From JAEYFP01 sp964566545 (GTDB lineage: Bacteria; Bacillota; Clostridia; Lachnospirales; Lachnospiraceae): DNA of 64,000 bases. The notes under the pieces are model-generated. The model was not told the DNA's origin. It made no database searches and was given only the letters and a program-made list of their open reading frames with translations. A program made the position numbers and the translations under genes. Below, piece by piece: positions 9,260 to 18,320 of this stretch. Location: positions 62,001-126,000 of the forward strand of contig CAZMIX010000002.1 of the NCBI GenBank assembly GCA_964566545.1, in the 5' to 3' direction. Positions within the stretch are counted from its first letter, which is position 1. Each line of letters begins with the position of its first letter.

Positions 9260-9305
9260 AAACTACAGTTTCAATTTCCAATGGATAATACCTCTCAATT
9301 CTTTC

Positions 9306-9622
9306 GTACATCTTTAGTTTTTCGGGTACGGTACCTAATTTCTTCGCTCAGGTACAAATTTCAATTTTACTATTTCCTCTATTTAATTGTAAGTTTATCT
9401 TTCGTACCTTAGATACACTCTCTTGTACATTTTCTTTCTTATGTACCTTGCTTTTCACCGCTTTGCTTCTATCTCTGGTACGTTTACTGCTCAGCCTTCT
9501 TTTGTATCTTACATCCGGCTGTCATCTGTACTGCGCTAATTCTTCTTTCGTACAGTATGGAACTTCTCTTGTACTGCTCTCTTTCTTCTTTCGTACCTTA
9601 TAAACTATTATAACTGATGTAC
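9306..9622 (-). repeat. Degenerate ~21-nt repeats, core GTACGAAAGA
   Basis: GTAC occurs at 9306, 9326, 9331, 9352, 9404, 9425, 9443, 9478, 9528, 9550, 9571, 9593 and 9619. Neighbour spacing is mostly 18-26 nt (20, 21, 21, 18, 22, 21, 22, 26), with longer gaps where GTAT or TTAC remnants sit near the expected place. On the minus strand four units read exactly GTACGAAAGA (ending at 9596, 9553, 9407 and 9309 upstream) and others read GTACAAGAGA or GTACATAAGA. Random expectation for one tetramer is roughly one per 256 nt. Confidence 0.8.
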
Positions 9623-9751
9623 TGAATCATTGTCACCTAGTAATTTAAGGATATTTATCGAATTATGTTTTCGGTGGTCTATACCTCCTTTGCTAAAATT
9701 AGAAGTATTTCTTCTTTTTACTTCCTTTTTCTCGCTTCTTTTTATAATTTG

Positions 9752-9780
9752 ATTATAGTACAAGCGGTTCAAATTGTCAA
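9752..9780 (-). promoter_or_regulatory. Perfect consensus sigma-A promoter
   Basis: On the minus strand the sequence is TTGACA (9780-9775), a 17-bp spacer, then TATAAT (9757-9752). Both hexamers match consensus fully. No coding region follows at a normal distance; the nearest gene leftward, the amidase, starts more than 600 bp away, beyond the GTAC repeats. Confidence 0.85.
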
Positions 9781-9952
9781 CGCTTTTATAATAAAATTTT
9801 CATATTTTCAAAATATACTTCAATTATCTCCTTGTTATTTGTTATCAAAGTCTAAATAGTTCTAATTTTTCTTTCTTTTCGCACAATTTTGCTGCGCATT
9901 GAAAAATTGCTTTATATTTGTTAAAGTAAAAGAAAAGCCGCACATTGTTTAA

Positions 9953-10255
9953 GCGGGCGGCAGTTCCGTTACAATCATCGATATTGGCCTGCTCGATGCA
10001 ATTAAAAACGGAAATTATGAATATATTGACCGTCTCGCAGCAAAAACTCCGCAAGAGAGCAAAGAAACCTATTCTAAAATTGTGGCTTCCGACTATTATT
10101 TGATGAGCACGAATGCCATTACTATCGACAGTGAGCTTGTCAATGTGGACGGTGCAGGCAACCGTGTCGCATGTCTCATCCATGGTTCGCAGAATCTGAT
10201 TGTTGTCGCAGGTATGAATAAAGTTACTGCGGATATCGAATTAAAGTATTCCTGA
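9953..10255 (+). pseudogene. LUD-domain (LutC-like) gene remnant
   Basis: An open stretch of 100 codons encodes the middle of a LUD-domain protein: GGSSVTIIDIGLLDAIKNG, SDYYLMSTNAITIDSELV, NVDGAGNRVACLIHG and LIVVAGMNKVTADI match the family's conserved core. An in-frame TAA (9950-9952) precedes it with no start codon, so the N-terminal third is gone. The C-terminus, where the family has a Cys-rich tail, breaks off at TGA. It is a decayed fragment, not a working gene. LUD proteins elsewhere take part in lactate use or are uncharacterised. Confidence 0.8.
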
Positions 10256-10291
10256 TCGGCCAAGATCTTGGGTATTAACATACCACAGACC

Positions 10292-10768
10292 TTATTTCAT
10301 ATACGCTCCAATAATTTCCGCCGCTTTGTCCGGCTCATCTGAAACAGAGAGAATCGCATAGGTAGAGCCCTTAACGATAACGGCTTTGTCAAGCTTTACA
10401 AGCTCCTTTGGCACGTAGTCCGTGAAGGATTCCTTCTGATCCGCAACTCTTGCCTCCAGTGCTGCTTTCGCCGCATCCGCATCCTCTGCCGATGCGCATT
10501 CCAGCACGACGATTTCCTCTGCGGTCGCACCGCTGCTCTCATAGATCGCGCCGTTTGTGATCTCTATTTCAGAAAAATTAAATATCATGGCAGCCGTATC
10601 CAGATCAATTGATGTCAACTCGTCCTGATATGTGATTTCCCCCAATAATCTGTTGGACACCTCGGTTACATCCATCGCTGCTTCCTCCTTGCCGCAGCCT
10701 GTCAGGCTCAATGCCAAAACAAACACTGTTGCAGCGATCCCTGCCTTTTTGTACATTTTCTTTTTCAT
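10292..10768 (-). CDS. DUF4358 lipoprotein
   Basis: Function unknown. A 20-residue signal peptide ends in the lipobox LTGC (Cys25), so the protein should be lipid-anchored outside the membrane. The body (about 130 residues) fits DUF4358, a small alpha/beta domain common in Lachnospiraceae: AMIFNFSEIEITNGAIYESSGATAEEIVVLE... then an Ala-rich helix and a C-terminal strand. The ribosome site is GGAAGGA. It follows the O-acetylation cassette by 62 bp on the same strand and may be read with it; DUF4358 proteins often accompany such MBOAT sets, which is contextual inference. Confidence 0.82.
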   Translation of the reverse strand: MKKKMYKKAGIAATVFVLALSLTGCGKEEAAMDVTEVSNRLLGEITYQDELTSIDLDTAAMIFNFSEIEITNGAIYESSGATAEEIVVLECASAEDADAAKAALEARVADQKESFTDYVPKELVKLDKAVIVKGSTYAILSVSDEPDKAAEIIGAYMK

Positions 10769-10830
10769 ATGAGATTCCTTCCTTTCACGATTAATATTCT
10801 TTTATGATTAATACTCTTTAATTTTGACAC

Positions 10831-11871
10831 CTATTGTAATAATTCTACCGCATGAGTCCTTAAATATTCTCTCCAAAGATCCATGTACTGTGCCTTTAAA
10901 TGAATGCCATCCGTCGTCATTTCCTGTTTTAAGCTGCCATCCTCCGTAGAAACCACAGAATTAATCCCAATGTAATATGCTTTCTGCTCTTGGGCAAACT
11001 GTTTTAACAGCTCATTTCTCGCGGCGATTTTCTCATTGGAGTGAACATTGTCCTCTACGGATTTTTCAGAGGTAACGGGGAGCAATGCATGGACATAAAT
11101 GATCGCACGCGGCTCGCATTCTCTGAGTCTTGCAATCAACTCCGCATATTTTTCAAGGAACTTTTCATCTGTTCCCCACCCCATCTCATTTAAGCCGACC
11201 TTAATATAGATTTTTGTAAAAGCATCCTGCACAACCGCGTCAAAAATCGGTGCTTTCCCTGCTTCTGTCTGTGCCACCTTTATCGTTTCATATTTATGGA
11301 GCTGAAAGCCCTTTGTCGCATAAAAAACGGCATTCGTACCGGAATGCATTCCAAAACCTTCCATCCTGGAATCTCCTATAAATAAAGCATCATCAAAATA
11401 GCTTACATCAACTGTCGCAAATGCGCGCGGATATCCCTCATCCGGATCTGGAATCTCGTTTTCCGAGACAGAATTGCCGGATACGTCACCAAACTGCGAC
11501 TCGTCCGAAGCAATGATATCCTCATCGCTCGCACGTACAATCGTCGTAATATTCGCAGTCTCGTCTGTCTGTACAGGCGGTTCTGCCAGCACAGCCTCAT
11601 GCTCGTCCGTTTGCTCTTCTTTTGCCGGCTCAGGCCACGCATTTTCAGAAATTACTTCTGTTATTTCCTTGACCTGTACCATCGCAGGAGCAGCGTCCTC
11701 TTTTCGGATCACATCTATAACATCAGACGGCGTCTTTCCCAGATCCCAAAGTGCAAGGCTTATTCCTGCGGCGACCGCCAGCAGGATCGTAAACAAAAAT
11801 ACGAGCACTACGGAAACCACACGTCTAACGTTATTTTCATGATTCATCTGTTGATTCGTTTGTTTTTCCAT
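10831..11871 (-). CDS. Membrane-anchored SGNH/GDSL esterase
   Basis: Predicted acyl esterase or acetyltransferase acting on cell-surface glycans. One N-terminal membrane helix (about 16-42) is followed by an acidic low-complexity linker (60-150) and an SGNH hydrolase domain. The nucleophile is S168 in FIGDSRMEG, block III reads IKVGLNEMGWG and the catalytic pair D321/H324 lies in TDGIHL. Its position after MBOAT and DHHW genes on the same strand matches the usual trio in which acetyl groups cross the membrane through MBOAT and are placed on a polymer outside. Confidence 0.88.
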   Translation of the reverse strand: MEKQTNQQMNHENNVRRVVSVVLVFLFTILLAVAAGISLALWDLGKTPSDVIDVIRKEDAAPAMVQVKEITEVISENAWPEPAKEEQTDEHEAVLAEPPVQTDETANITTIVRASDEDIIASDESQFGDVSGNSVSENEIPDPDEGYPRAFATVDVSYFDDALFIGDSRMEGFGMHSGTNAVFYATKGFQLHKYETIKVAQTEAGKAPIFDAVVQDAFTKIYIKVGLNEMGWGTDEKFLEKYAELIARLRECEPRAIIYVHALLPVTSEKSVEDNVHSNEKIAARNELLKQFAQEQKAYYIGINSVVSTEDGSLKQEMTTDGIHLKAQYMDLWREYLRTHAVELLQ

Positions 11872-11953
11872 TCTTATTCCTTATCCTATTCCCATCCTAT
11901 TATAGCATCTGCGGTACTCCCCTTTTCCCGCTTTTCACCCTAGCACGGCAGTT

Positions 11954-13084
11954 TTAAGTTGTCAATCGGTAAAAATGCCTGTCCTCATTTAAGTGCGAGA
12001 AATTATACAAAAATAACAGCTCGGCCGACTCTTTTTCACTTAGCAACTCCGATACGCTGCCTCCGTAGTAACGCAGATCCACAACCGTAATTGTGTCGTA
12101 ATTGTAAGTCAGAAACGGAATCAGACAGTTCGCGTAGGAATCCTTGAAAATCACAAGCTGCTTTCCGTTTCCTGCGTTTTCTGCTTTGATTTCACACAGT
12201 CCGTCATTTCCATATAAAAACATTGCATATTTATCATATGCGGATGTTTTTTCCATTTCGTACAGCGTATTCTTAACGCCTGATTTTAATGTCAGAGACC
12301 GGATCGGAATATCATAACAGAAGATGGTATCCGACGCCAAACCGTATCCTTTATATTTTGCATAATAAGTCCCATAGAAATCCGGTATCCGGATCTCTGT
12401 AAGAGCCGCAAGGTTTACCGGACTGTTTCCGGTGCTTTCGCAAAACGCCTCGTAGCCGTAATACGCGCCGAGCGTCGTCCAGTGATGGTCTGTCCTGTAA
12501 AAAATCTGCTCGCCACTCCTGTTTTTAAGCGCTTCCTGCAAATCCACAGCCGTACAATTCTCATAAGTAAAGAGCCGGTCGTAAAATCGATCGATTTCGG
12601 CACCCTGGTCGATATTCGGGAATCCCGCCGGCGTCAGCTCTTTTAAAACCTCATAAGAGTTGGGCACGATTGCCACAGAAACTGTCCTGTCCGTATTTTT
12701 TATGAAAGACTCAAGCGCCGCCTCGTTTTTTACTAGCTGCTTATCTGTGCAGAGCACCTTTTCAAACAGATAGCCCTCCTTACCGGCTGCAATCCCATGG
12801 TTCTCACATTTCAACAGAAACCGCTCAACGCCTGCCTTCGCTTTGATCAGCGTGTTTCGAAGCGGAATCTGCTCCTCCGTATAGGTTTCAAACGCCTGCA
12901 TAAAAACCCCATCCTTTATATCCGAAAGGGAAATGGAGGGTCTCTCAGCCAGATAGCGATTCTCCATATCGGAGAATTCCGTATCCCGTTTAAACAGGTA
13001 CATTAAAAACATGCCTATAAACAAAATACATAGGATGACTAATAGCGGATATTCTATTATCTTTTTTATTTTACTCGACATCAC
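11954..13084 (-). CDS. DHHW family protein (AlgX/AlgJ-like)
   Basis: Probable polysaccharide O-acetyltransferase partner. After one N-terminal membrane helix (12-30), the extracytoplasmic part carries the eponymous D199-H200-H201-W202 (YRTDHHWTTLG) and a downstream FKDSYANCL that looks like the serine nucleophile block of the SGNH-like fold. Length 376 is usual. It lies 41 bp after the MBOAT gene in the same direction. The acceptor polymer cannot be told from the sequence. Confidence 0.88.
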   Translation of the reverse strand: MMSSKIKKIIEYPLLVILCILFIGMFLMYLFKRDTEFSDMENRYLAERPSISLSDIKDGVFMQAFETYTEEQIPLRNTLIKAKAGVERFLLKCENHGIAAGKEGYLFEKVLCTDKQLVKNEAALESFIKNTDRTVSVAIVPNSYEVLKELTPAGFPNIDQGAEIDRFYDRLFTYENCTAVDLQEALKNRSGEQIFYRTDHHWTTLGAYYGYEAFCESTGNSPVNLAALTEIRIPDFYGTYYAKYKGYGLASDTIFCYDIPIRSLTLKSGVKNTLYEMEKTSAYDKYAMFLYGNDGLCEIKAENAGNGKQLVIFKDSYANCLIPFLTYNYDTITVVDLRYYGGSVSELLSEKESAELLFLYNFSHLNEDRHFYRLTT

Positions 13085-13125
13085 GTATCACTTCTTTCCT
13101 ATCCGGGCTTTCCGCCCGCCGGTTC

Positions 13126-14430
13126 CTAAAATTTAAAATATAAAAACGGGCTATACGCCGCATCTGTCAAATATGCCACCGACAAAAGCAGAATCAGCAC
13201 ACTGACAATAAGACCGGGGACGCGCCGTTTTTCCTTCTCATATAGCTTCTGCAGGATCGGCGTAGACAGAACGCATCCCAAAGTTAAAACGACACCATAA
13301 TTTCGCACATAATAAATAATGTCCGTTCCCGCCGTAAAACTGAACAGCCGACTAAAATAAATGCCCAACTCCGACAGCTCGGTAATCGCGAAAATTATCC
13401 AGCTCATCCCAATCATAAGCAGCGCATAGATGCGTGAAAACATCCTATGCTTTTCAAGAAACGAACCAAAGCCAAGCTTTTCTATAGACAAAAGAATAAA
13501 GAAAAACAATCCCCAAAGAAGAAAATTCCAACTAGCACCGTGCCAGAAACCGGTGGCAAACCATACAATAAGCAGGTTTACATAAGTTTTTCCCTTCCCC
13601 TTTCGACTGCCGCCAAGCGGAATATAAACATAATCTCTGAACCAACGGCTCAGCGTCATATGCCATCTGCGCCAAAACTCCGTAATAGAACGGGATATGT
13701 AAGGAAAATCAAAGTTCTTTGGCAAATGAAAGCCAAGCATTCTTCCAAGTCCGATCGCCATCATCGAATATCCGTTAAAATCGAAGTAAATTTGCAGCGT
13801 ATAGGCAAGCACTCCCAGCCACGCAAGCGGCATCGACAGCTTTTCATAACCGATTGCCGTAATATCATTCCAAAGCGCGCCGACATTGTCCGCAATCAAA
13901 ACCTTAGATCCCAGTCCGAGAATAAAGATACGAAGTCCTTCCTCCAGATCAGACGGAGCATAGGTTCTGCTTACAAGCTCCTTTTCAATTTGCCCGTATG
14001 AAACAAGCGGACCGGAAAGAAGCTGCGGAAACATACAGAGATAGGTACCAAGCTTAAACAGAGACTTCTCCGCTTTTATTCTCCCGCAATATAAATCTGC
14101 CAGATAAGAAATAATCTGGAATGTATAAAAACTAATTCCAAGCGGCCGCACTGCACCAAAGAGCATTCCTAAATCAAAAACAAGCGCCAATATCAGGCAA
14201 ATCCGCCGCAGCAGCCGGTTTCCTTCAAAATGTGCAAGGAGCAAGCCAGCCGCATAATTCACAGTAGCGGACAAAAACAGAAGAACCAAATATTTTGGTT
14301 CTCCCCATGTATAAAAAACAATACTGCCCAAAAACAGGGCCGCATTTCTAAAGCGCTTTGGCGCGATATAATAAACCGTGAAAAACACCGGCATAAACCA
14401 AAACAGAAATAGTAAGCTGCTAAATATCAT
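13126..14430 (-). CDS. MBOAT family O-acyltransferase (AlgI/DltB-like)
   Basis: Multi-pass membrane protein that moves acetyl (or another acyl) groups across the membrane for modification of a surface polymer. It has about ten hydrophobic segments. The MBOAT signature runs through ITEFWRRWHMTLSRWFRDYVYIPLGG and continues to WFATGFWHGASWNFLLWG, which carries the catalytic histidine. Length 434 is close to AlgI. It is first in the order MBOAT-DHHW-SGNH; the preceding ABC permease gene ends 22 bp upstream, so transcription may continue from that operon. Confidence 0.93.
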   Translation of the reverse strand: MIFSSLLFLFWFMPVFFTVYYIAPKRFRNAALFLGSIVFYTWGEPKYLVLLFLSATVNYAAGLLLAHFEGNRLLRRICLILALVFDLGMLFGAVRPLGISFYTFQIISYLADLYCGRIKAEKSLFKLGTYLCMFPQLLSGPLVSYGQIEKELVSRTYAPSDLEEGLRIFILGLGSKVLIADNVGALWNDITAIGYEKLSMPLAWLGVLAYTLQIYFDFNGYSMMAIGLGRMLGFHLPKNFDFPYISRSITEFWRRWHMTLSRWFRDYVYIPLGGSRKGKGKTYVNLLIVWFATGFWHGASWNFLLWGLFFFILLSIEKLGFGSFLEKHRMFSRIYALLMIGMSWIIFAITELSELGIYFSRLFSFTAGTDIIYYVRNYGVVLTLGCVLSTPILQKLYEKEKRRVPGLIVSVLILLLSVAYLTDAAYSPFLYFKF

Positions 14431-14452
14431 CTTTTCACTCTCTCATCCATCC

Positions 14453-15865
14453 CTATTCATTCCGTATCGCGGCAAGCGGACTCAAGCGCATCGCACGAAG
14501 CGCAGGGAAAAATCCCGACACAATACCGACGAGCGTGGCAAAGCCGATCGCTACCATCGTCAGCCAGAACGGTATATAAGAAATACCTGTATAATAGGAA
14601 TCCATGCTTTGCGCCACCGAATTAATAACCGCAGAGACGGCATAGCTTAACAAGGCTCCTAAAATTCCGCCGAGCAGACCAATATAAGCGGCCTCTAGCA
14701 AAAATAAGCTTCTGATATTGGAAAGCGAACAGCCGAGCACCTTAATAACACCAATCTCCTTCGTCCGCTCGTAAATCGACATCATCATCGTATTGGCAAT
14801 ACCGATTGCCGCAACGAACAGCGAAACCGCACCGATTCCCGCAAGTACTGCCTGAATGGATTTATACTGGTTCTGCATGGACTGTACCCACTCCACATTG
14901 CTGTCCGCAATATAACCCATGTCCGATATGACTGTCTGAACCTCGGAAACATAATCCATCGAATCAACATCAACATGGATGCTCGTATAGTAAATCTGTT
15001 TATACGGCTTGCCGTTTTTATTCGTAGGCTGACCCGGGATCGCCTTATTTTTAAATACCTTTTTCAGCTGCGTCTCCAAAGCATTAATTTCACAATAAAT
15101 ATTCCACGAATACTGATTGTAGCCCATATCGGATGCGGCAATCATGCCTGCCGCCTCAATGAGATACTTTTTCGGCGGCTGCGTTACCGTAGATTCTCCC
15201 TCCCCGCCGACAAGCTGGCCCGAAGAACCGAAGCGGGTGGAATAGTATGCGTCCGTATCAAAAATAACAAAAATATCGTCATTCATCAGATCAATATCCG
15301 GAAGCACGCCGGTCTCCCAAAAACTGCTATTCGTCTTGGAGTTATAAAAACCCTCCACTATCGCGCTGCCGTATAAAAATTCCAACCTCTCACCGGCTTT
15401 CGGAAGTTCTCCTTCAGAAACCTCAATGTTCATGTTCCGCAGACCCTCTTCGCTCATTCCCGTGATGCCCGTATTCGTTTCATACAGACCCTGCCGCAAA
15501 ACCACACTCGTATCCAGCACAGGAGAAACCATCTCCACGTGCGGAAGCTGCCGGATGCTTTCTACAACAGAATCATCCAGATGCTTGACTTCCGTTGAAG
15601 AAGTCGCGGAAGAGGACTCCGTAGCTGCGACTGCATTGCCGGAATAATAAACACTGCCATTTCCGCCTTCCCGAACCGTGACTGTCGTCAAGCCGCCAAA
15701 CTGCTCGATCTGCTCGAGGGATGTCTTGTTCAGACCGAGTCCGAGCGAAATCATTACTACAATGGAAGCCGTACCAATCACCACTCCGAGTATGGTAAGT
15801 ATCGTTCTTACCTTTCTCTTAAACAGACTGCTGCTGCTCATTCTCAGTAAATCTATCAGCTTCAT
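14453..15865 (-). CDS. MacB/FtsX-type ABC transporter permease
   Basis: Membrane subunit of an efflux-type ABC system. Architecture is classic: one N-terminal helix (about 20-42), a large extracytoplasmic MacB-like periplasmic-core domain (to about 330), then three C-terminal helices with the FtsX motif (TMMMSIYERTKEIGVIKVLGCSLSNIRSLF). The ATG at 15865 is preferred over the TTG one codon earlier. It follows the CARDB-like protein gene by 15 bp and that gene overlaps the ATPase gene, so all three form one operon. Such systems export peptides or lipoproteins, or sense the envelope; the substrate is unknown. Confidence 0.92.
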   Translation of the reverse strand: MKLIDLLRMSSSSLFKRKVRTILTILGVVIGTASIVVMISLGLGLNKTSLEQIEQFGGLTTVTVREGGNGSVYYSGNAVAATESSSATSSTEVKHLDDSVVESIRQLPHVEMVSPVLDTSVVLRQGLYETNTGITGMSEEGLRNMNIEVSEGELPKAGERLEFLYGSAIVEGFYNSKTNSSFWETGVLPDIDLMNDDIFVIFDTDAYYSTRFGSSGQLVGGEGESTVTQPPKKYLIEAAGMIAASDMGYNQYSWNIYCEINALETQLKKVFKNKAIPGQPTNKNGKPYKQIYYTSIHVDVDSMDYVSEVQTVISDMGYIADSNVEWVQSMQNQYKSIQAVLAGIGAVSLFVAAIGIANTMMMSIYERTKEIGVIKVLGCSLSNIRSLFLLEAAYIGLLGGILGALLSYAVSAVINSVAQSMDSYYTGISYIPFWLTMVAIGFATLVGIVSGFFPALRAMRLSPLAAIRNE

Positions 15866-15880
15866 CAAATCATCCTCTTA

Positions 15881-17389
15881 TCAATCCTCGTCTTCCAAAT
15901 CCTCAATCTCAAACTCCAACTGTTTTTTCTTTTTATTCCTTTTTCGAAGAATCAAAAGAACAGCTCCTGAGATGACAAGAACAGCGGCAGCCGGAATCAC
16001 GATCTTTGCCCAAAGCGGAAGTCCCGCCGGCTCCATATCGTCCATATTCATATCTATCAAATCGTCCGGCATTTCCTCTACGAACGGCTCATTGACATAC
16101 AGCGTCGTCTCATACTCCTCGCTACGCACCTCGCCCGCTTCATTCTCATAGGATATTGTCACAGCAACCATACCATCGTCCGTCGTGGGGGCAGCTCCGG
16201 TTACCATCGTATCGACGTTGCCCGTAGCGCCGGAATCCAGATTGCCGATAAACATATCTCCTCCCGTAATGGAGTCGCCGGCAAAAGACACCTTCACATT
16301 ATACAACTTTGTTTTTCCGGTATTATAAATACTAAACATTATATTTGATTCCGCGCCCACATCAATACTGCCCGGCATCACTTCAAATGTGCTGATATCA
16401 AAACGGGATTCCTGCTTCACCGGAATGGAAACACTTCCCTCCGCGGTGTAGGGATTGTTCTTTTCATCTTCATACAGCATGGCCAGCTTCATGACATAAG
16501 GCTTTTGAGCCAAATCGGATTTCGCATTAAACCGCATTTGGATATCTACAGAGCCGTTTTTCGGTATTGAATCAAAATATGCGGTATTAGAGCCGGATGT
16601 CGGCAAAAACGAGGAATACGAGGAATCCGTATCCTTCCCTTCTACTGTCGCCGTCAAATTAATTTCCACATTACTGACGGCAGTTTGTGTCGATGTATTT
16701 TTCAGATGTATGATCAAATCAAAATCCTGTCCGGCATTCACCTGTGCCGGATTCGTTTCAAAGCCTGTAACAATAATTCTCGGCGTTGAGGCCGCCAGTG
16801 TCTCGTCGGTATTTCTATTTGCGGCGCCCTCCTTGCCAATACATTTCACATAGGTCGATATCGTACATGTTCCTTGATTGCACACTTCGTCTGTATACAA
16901 AATCTCGAATTTCAAGTCATAATAACCGTTTAATACGTCGTCTCTTGTCTGAAAGGTCCAAAAAAGTGTCTTTGTCCGGTTTTTAATGTCCGGATCCTGA
17001 TCGGAGCCGACAAGATAATCCAGCGTCAGCGTATAATTGGACTGCGTGATCTCAAACGGATAATCCGCCGTCTTACCGCTGATGACCGGCGTAATGACGA
17101 CATCTTTAATATTATAAGGCGTCATATTGACGATCGGCAGAGCAATGATAACAAGCTCCCCGTGCTTCGCTACCGGTGTCAGCCAGCTGTTTCCCGGCTT
17201 AATATATTCTGATGAGGAGTAGATGCCGCTATAATTTGTAGAGCCCGGGTTCGTATTCGTATCTTCTGCCGAATCTTCTGAAAGCGTCGTGGCCGATACG
17301 TTCTGCTGCGCAATCTCCAATGCTGAAAAAGTAACGATCAATACCGCTGCCACGGATGTCAATAATATCCTTCTAATCCCGTTCCTCAT
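15881..17389 (-). CDS. Secreted CARDB/Ig-repeat protein, ABC system accessory
   Basis: Exported surface protein with a signal peptide (8-30), at least three beta-sandwich repeats and a C-terminal membrane helix (about 462-484) followed by a basic then very acidic tail. The clearest repeats begin IIVTGFETNPAQVNAGQDFDLIIHLKNTS and FDISTFEVMPGSIDVGAESNIMFSIYNTG, each like a CARDB/COG1361 domain. The gene lies between the ATPase (17-bp overlap) and the permease, so it is a dedicated third component of the transporter, perhaps a substrate-binding or wall-spanning scaffold. That role is inference. Confidence 0.8.
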   Translation of the reverse strand: MRNGIRRILLTSVAAVLIVTFSALEIAQQNVSATTLSEDSAEDTNTNPGSTNYSGIYSSSEYIKPGNSWLTPVAKHGELVIIALPIVNMTPYNIKDVVITPVISGKTADYPFEITQSNYTLTLDYLVGSDQDPDIKNRTKTLFWTFQTRDDVLNGYYDLKFEILYTDEVCNQGTCTISTYVKCIGKEGAANRNTDETLAASTPRIIVTGFETNPAQVNAGQDFDLIIHLKNTSTQTAVSNVEINLTATVEGKDTDSSYSSFLPTSGSNTAYFDSIPKNGSVDIQMRFNAKSDLAQKPYVMKLAMLYEDEKNNPYTAEGSVSIPVKQESRFDISTFEVMPGSIDVGAESNIMFSIYNTGKTKLYNVKVSFAGDSITGGDMFIGNLDSGATGNVDTMVTGAAPTTDDGMVAVTISYENEAGEVRSEEYETTLYVNEPFVEEMPDDLIDMNMDDMEPAGLPLWAKIVIPAAAVLVISGAVLLILRKRNKKKKQLEFEIEDLEDED

Positions 17390-18140
17390 TTTTCTGCTCC
17401 TTCCATATCTGATCGTCTAATTGAACGTCCGGTTTTATCTTCCTGTTTTCCTCTATGCTCACTATTTTCCCGTCAAGAATCCGGAATATGCGGTCGGCAA
17501 AAGACGCAAGATGGCTGTCATGCGTAACCATGACAAGCGTCTGGTTTTGCTCTCTGACGACCTGCTGCATTAGATGCAGCACCTCCTCTGACGTATTGGA
17601 ATCGAGATTTCCTGTCGGCTCGTCCGCAAAAATAATTTCCGGCTTCACTACAAGCGCCCGCGCCACGCCGACTCTCTGCTGCTGTCCGCCGGACATCTGC
17701 GTAGGCTTATGAATCGCATGCTCCTTTAATCCTACAAGCTTCAGCGTATCCATTGCAAGCTTTTTTCGTTCTTTTTTCCGCATTCCCCTAAAGGTAAGGG
17801 GCAGCGCTACATTCTCTACCGCGCTCATCGTACCCAATAAATTAAAGGACTGAAAAATAAAACCGACATGCTCCCTGCGGAATTTTACAAGCTGGGATTC
17901 ATTCATACGCTCTATATGATTTCCGGCTATGATGATCTCCCCCTTGGTCGGTTTTTCCAAGCCGGCTAACATATTTAAAAGTGTCGACTTGCCCGATCCG
18001 GAAGTGCCTACGATCGCACAAAACTCACCCTTACCGATCGTAAAATCTATGCCGTTCAATGCTTTGACCTTTGTCTCTCCGACATGGTATATCTTTTTTA
18101 AGCCCTTCACCTGAATGACAGGTGTTTTTTTCTGTTTCAC
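17373..18140 (-). CDS. ABC transporter ATP-binding protein (MacB/LolD type)
   Basis: Nucleotide-binding subunit that drives the MacB-like permease. Motifs: Walker A GTSGSGKST, Q-loop FQSFNLL, signature MSGGQQQRVGVARAL, Walker B IIFADEPTGNLD and H-loop VMVTHD. I place the start at the GTG (18140) after GGGAG; a longer in-frame start at 18209 overlaps the promoter. At 255 residues it is slightly longer than the family's usual 230, because of a charged C-terminal extension. It is the first gene of the operon. Confidence 0.93.
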   Translation of the reverse strand: MKQKKTPVIQVKGLKKIYHVGETKVKALNGIDFTIGKGEFCAIVGTSGSGKSTLLNMLAGLEKPTKGEIIIAGNHIERMNESQLVKFRREHVGFIFQSFNLLGTMSAVENVALPLTFRGMRKKERKKLAMDTLKLVGLKEHAIHKPTQMSGGQQQRVGVARALVVKPEIIFADEPTGNLDSNTSEEVLHLMQQVVREQNQTLVMVTHDSHLASFADRIFRILDGKIVSIEENRKIKPDVQLDDQIWKEQKNEERD

Positions 18141-18192
18141 CGATTTCTCCCACCATCTTACAATGCCTGTCCGTGTATTATGTCCATTTTTA

Positions 18193-18220
18193 AGTATACC
18201 ATAAATCAATAAATTTTGAA
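18193..18220 (-). promoter_or_regulatory. Promoter of the MacB-like operon
   Basis: The minus strand shows TTCAAA (18220-18215), a 16-bp spacer and an extended -10, TGGTATACT. The predicted transcript starts about 45 nt before the GTG at 18140. Confidence 0.6.
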
Positions 18221-18320
18221 CAGTCCCCGCAAAAACATTTCTTAATAATTTATGAAGCGTTTCTTCCTATAAAAAGATTGCCCTTTTCGACAATTTCTAT
18301 AGCAGGAAATTGCAGGAAAG

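Larger units (their letters stand above)
9221..9746 (-). ncRNA. Candidate non-coding RNA with GTAC tandem repeats
   Basis: A perfect consensus promoter (9752-9780, minus strand) faces about 520 nt with no plausible protein: every frame is broken by stops. The 5' part holds an SD-like AAAGGAGGT that can fold onto ACCACC and has no start codon at a usable distance. Then come about 13 GTAC tetramers between 9622 and 9306, and the transcript ends at a 12-bp hairpin. The transcribed strand is purine-rich. I do not recognise a known RNA family. A long amidase leader is the main alternative. Confidence 0.5.

Noticed and set aside
9306..9622. CRISPR array
   Set aside because: The repeats are short, degenerate and only about 21 nt apart, without unique spacers or cas genes.
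9665..10183. Small open frames around the perfect promoter and over the LUD remnant
   Set aside because: They lie over the promoter or antisense to the LUD remnant, without ribosome sites or recognisable products.
13447..14001. 184-codon open frame antisense to the MBOAT gene
   Set aside because: Lys/Arg/Ser-rich composition and no ribosome site; fully covered by a conserved membrane protein on the other strand.
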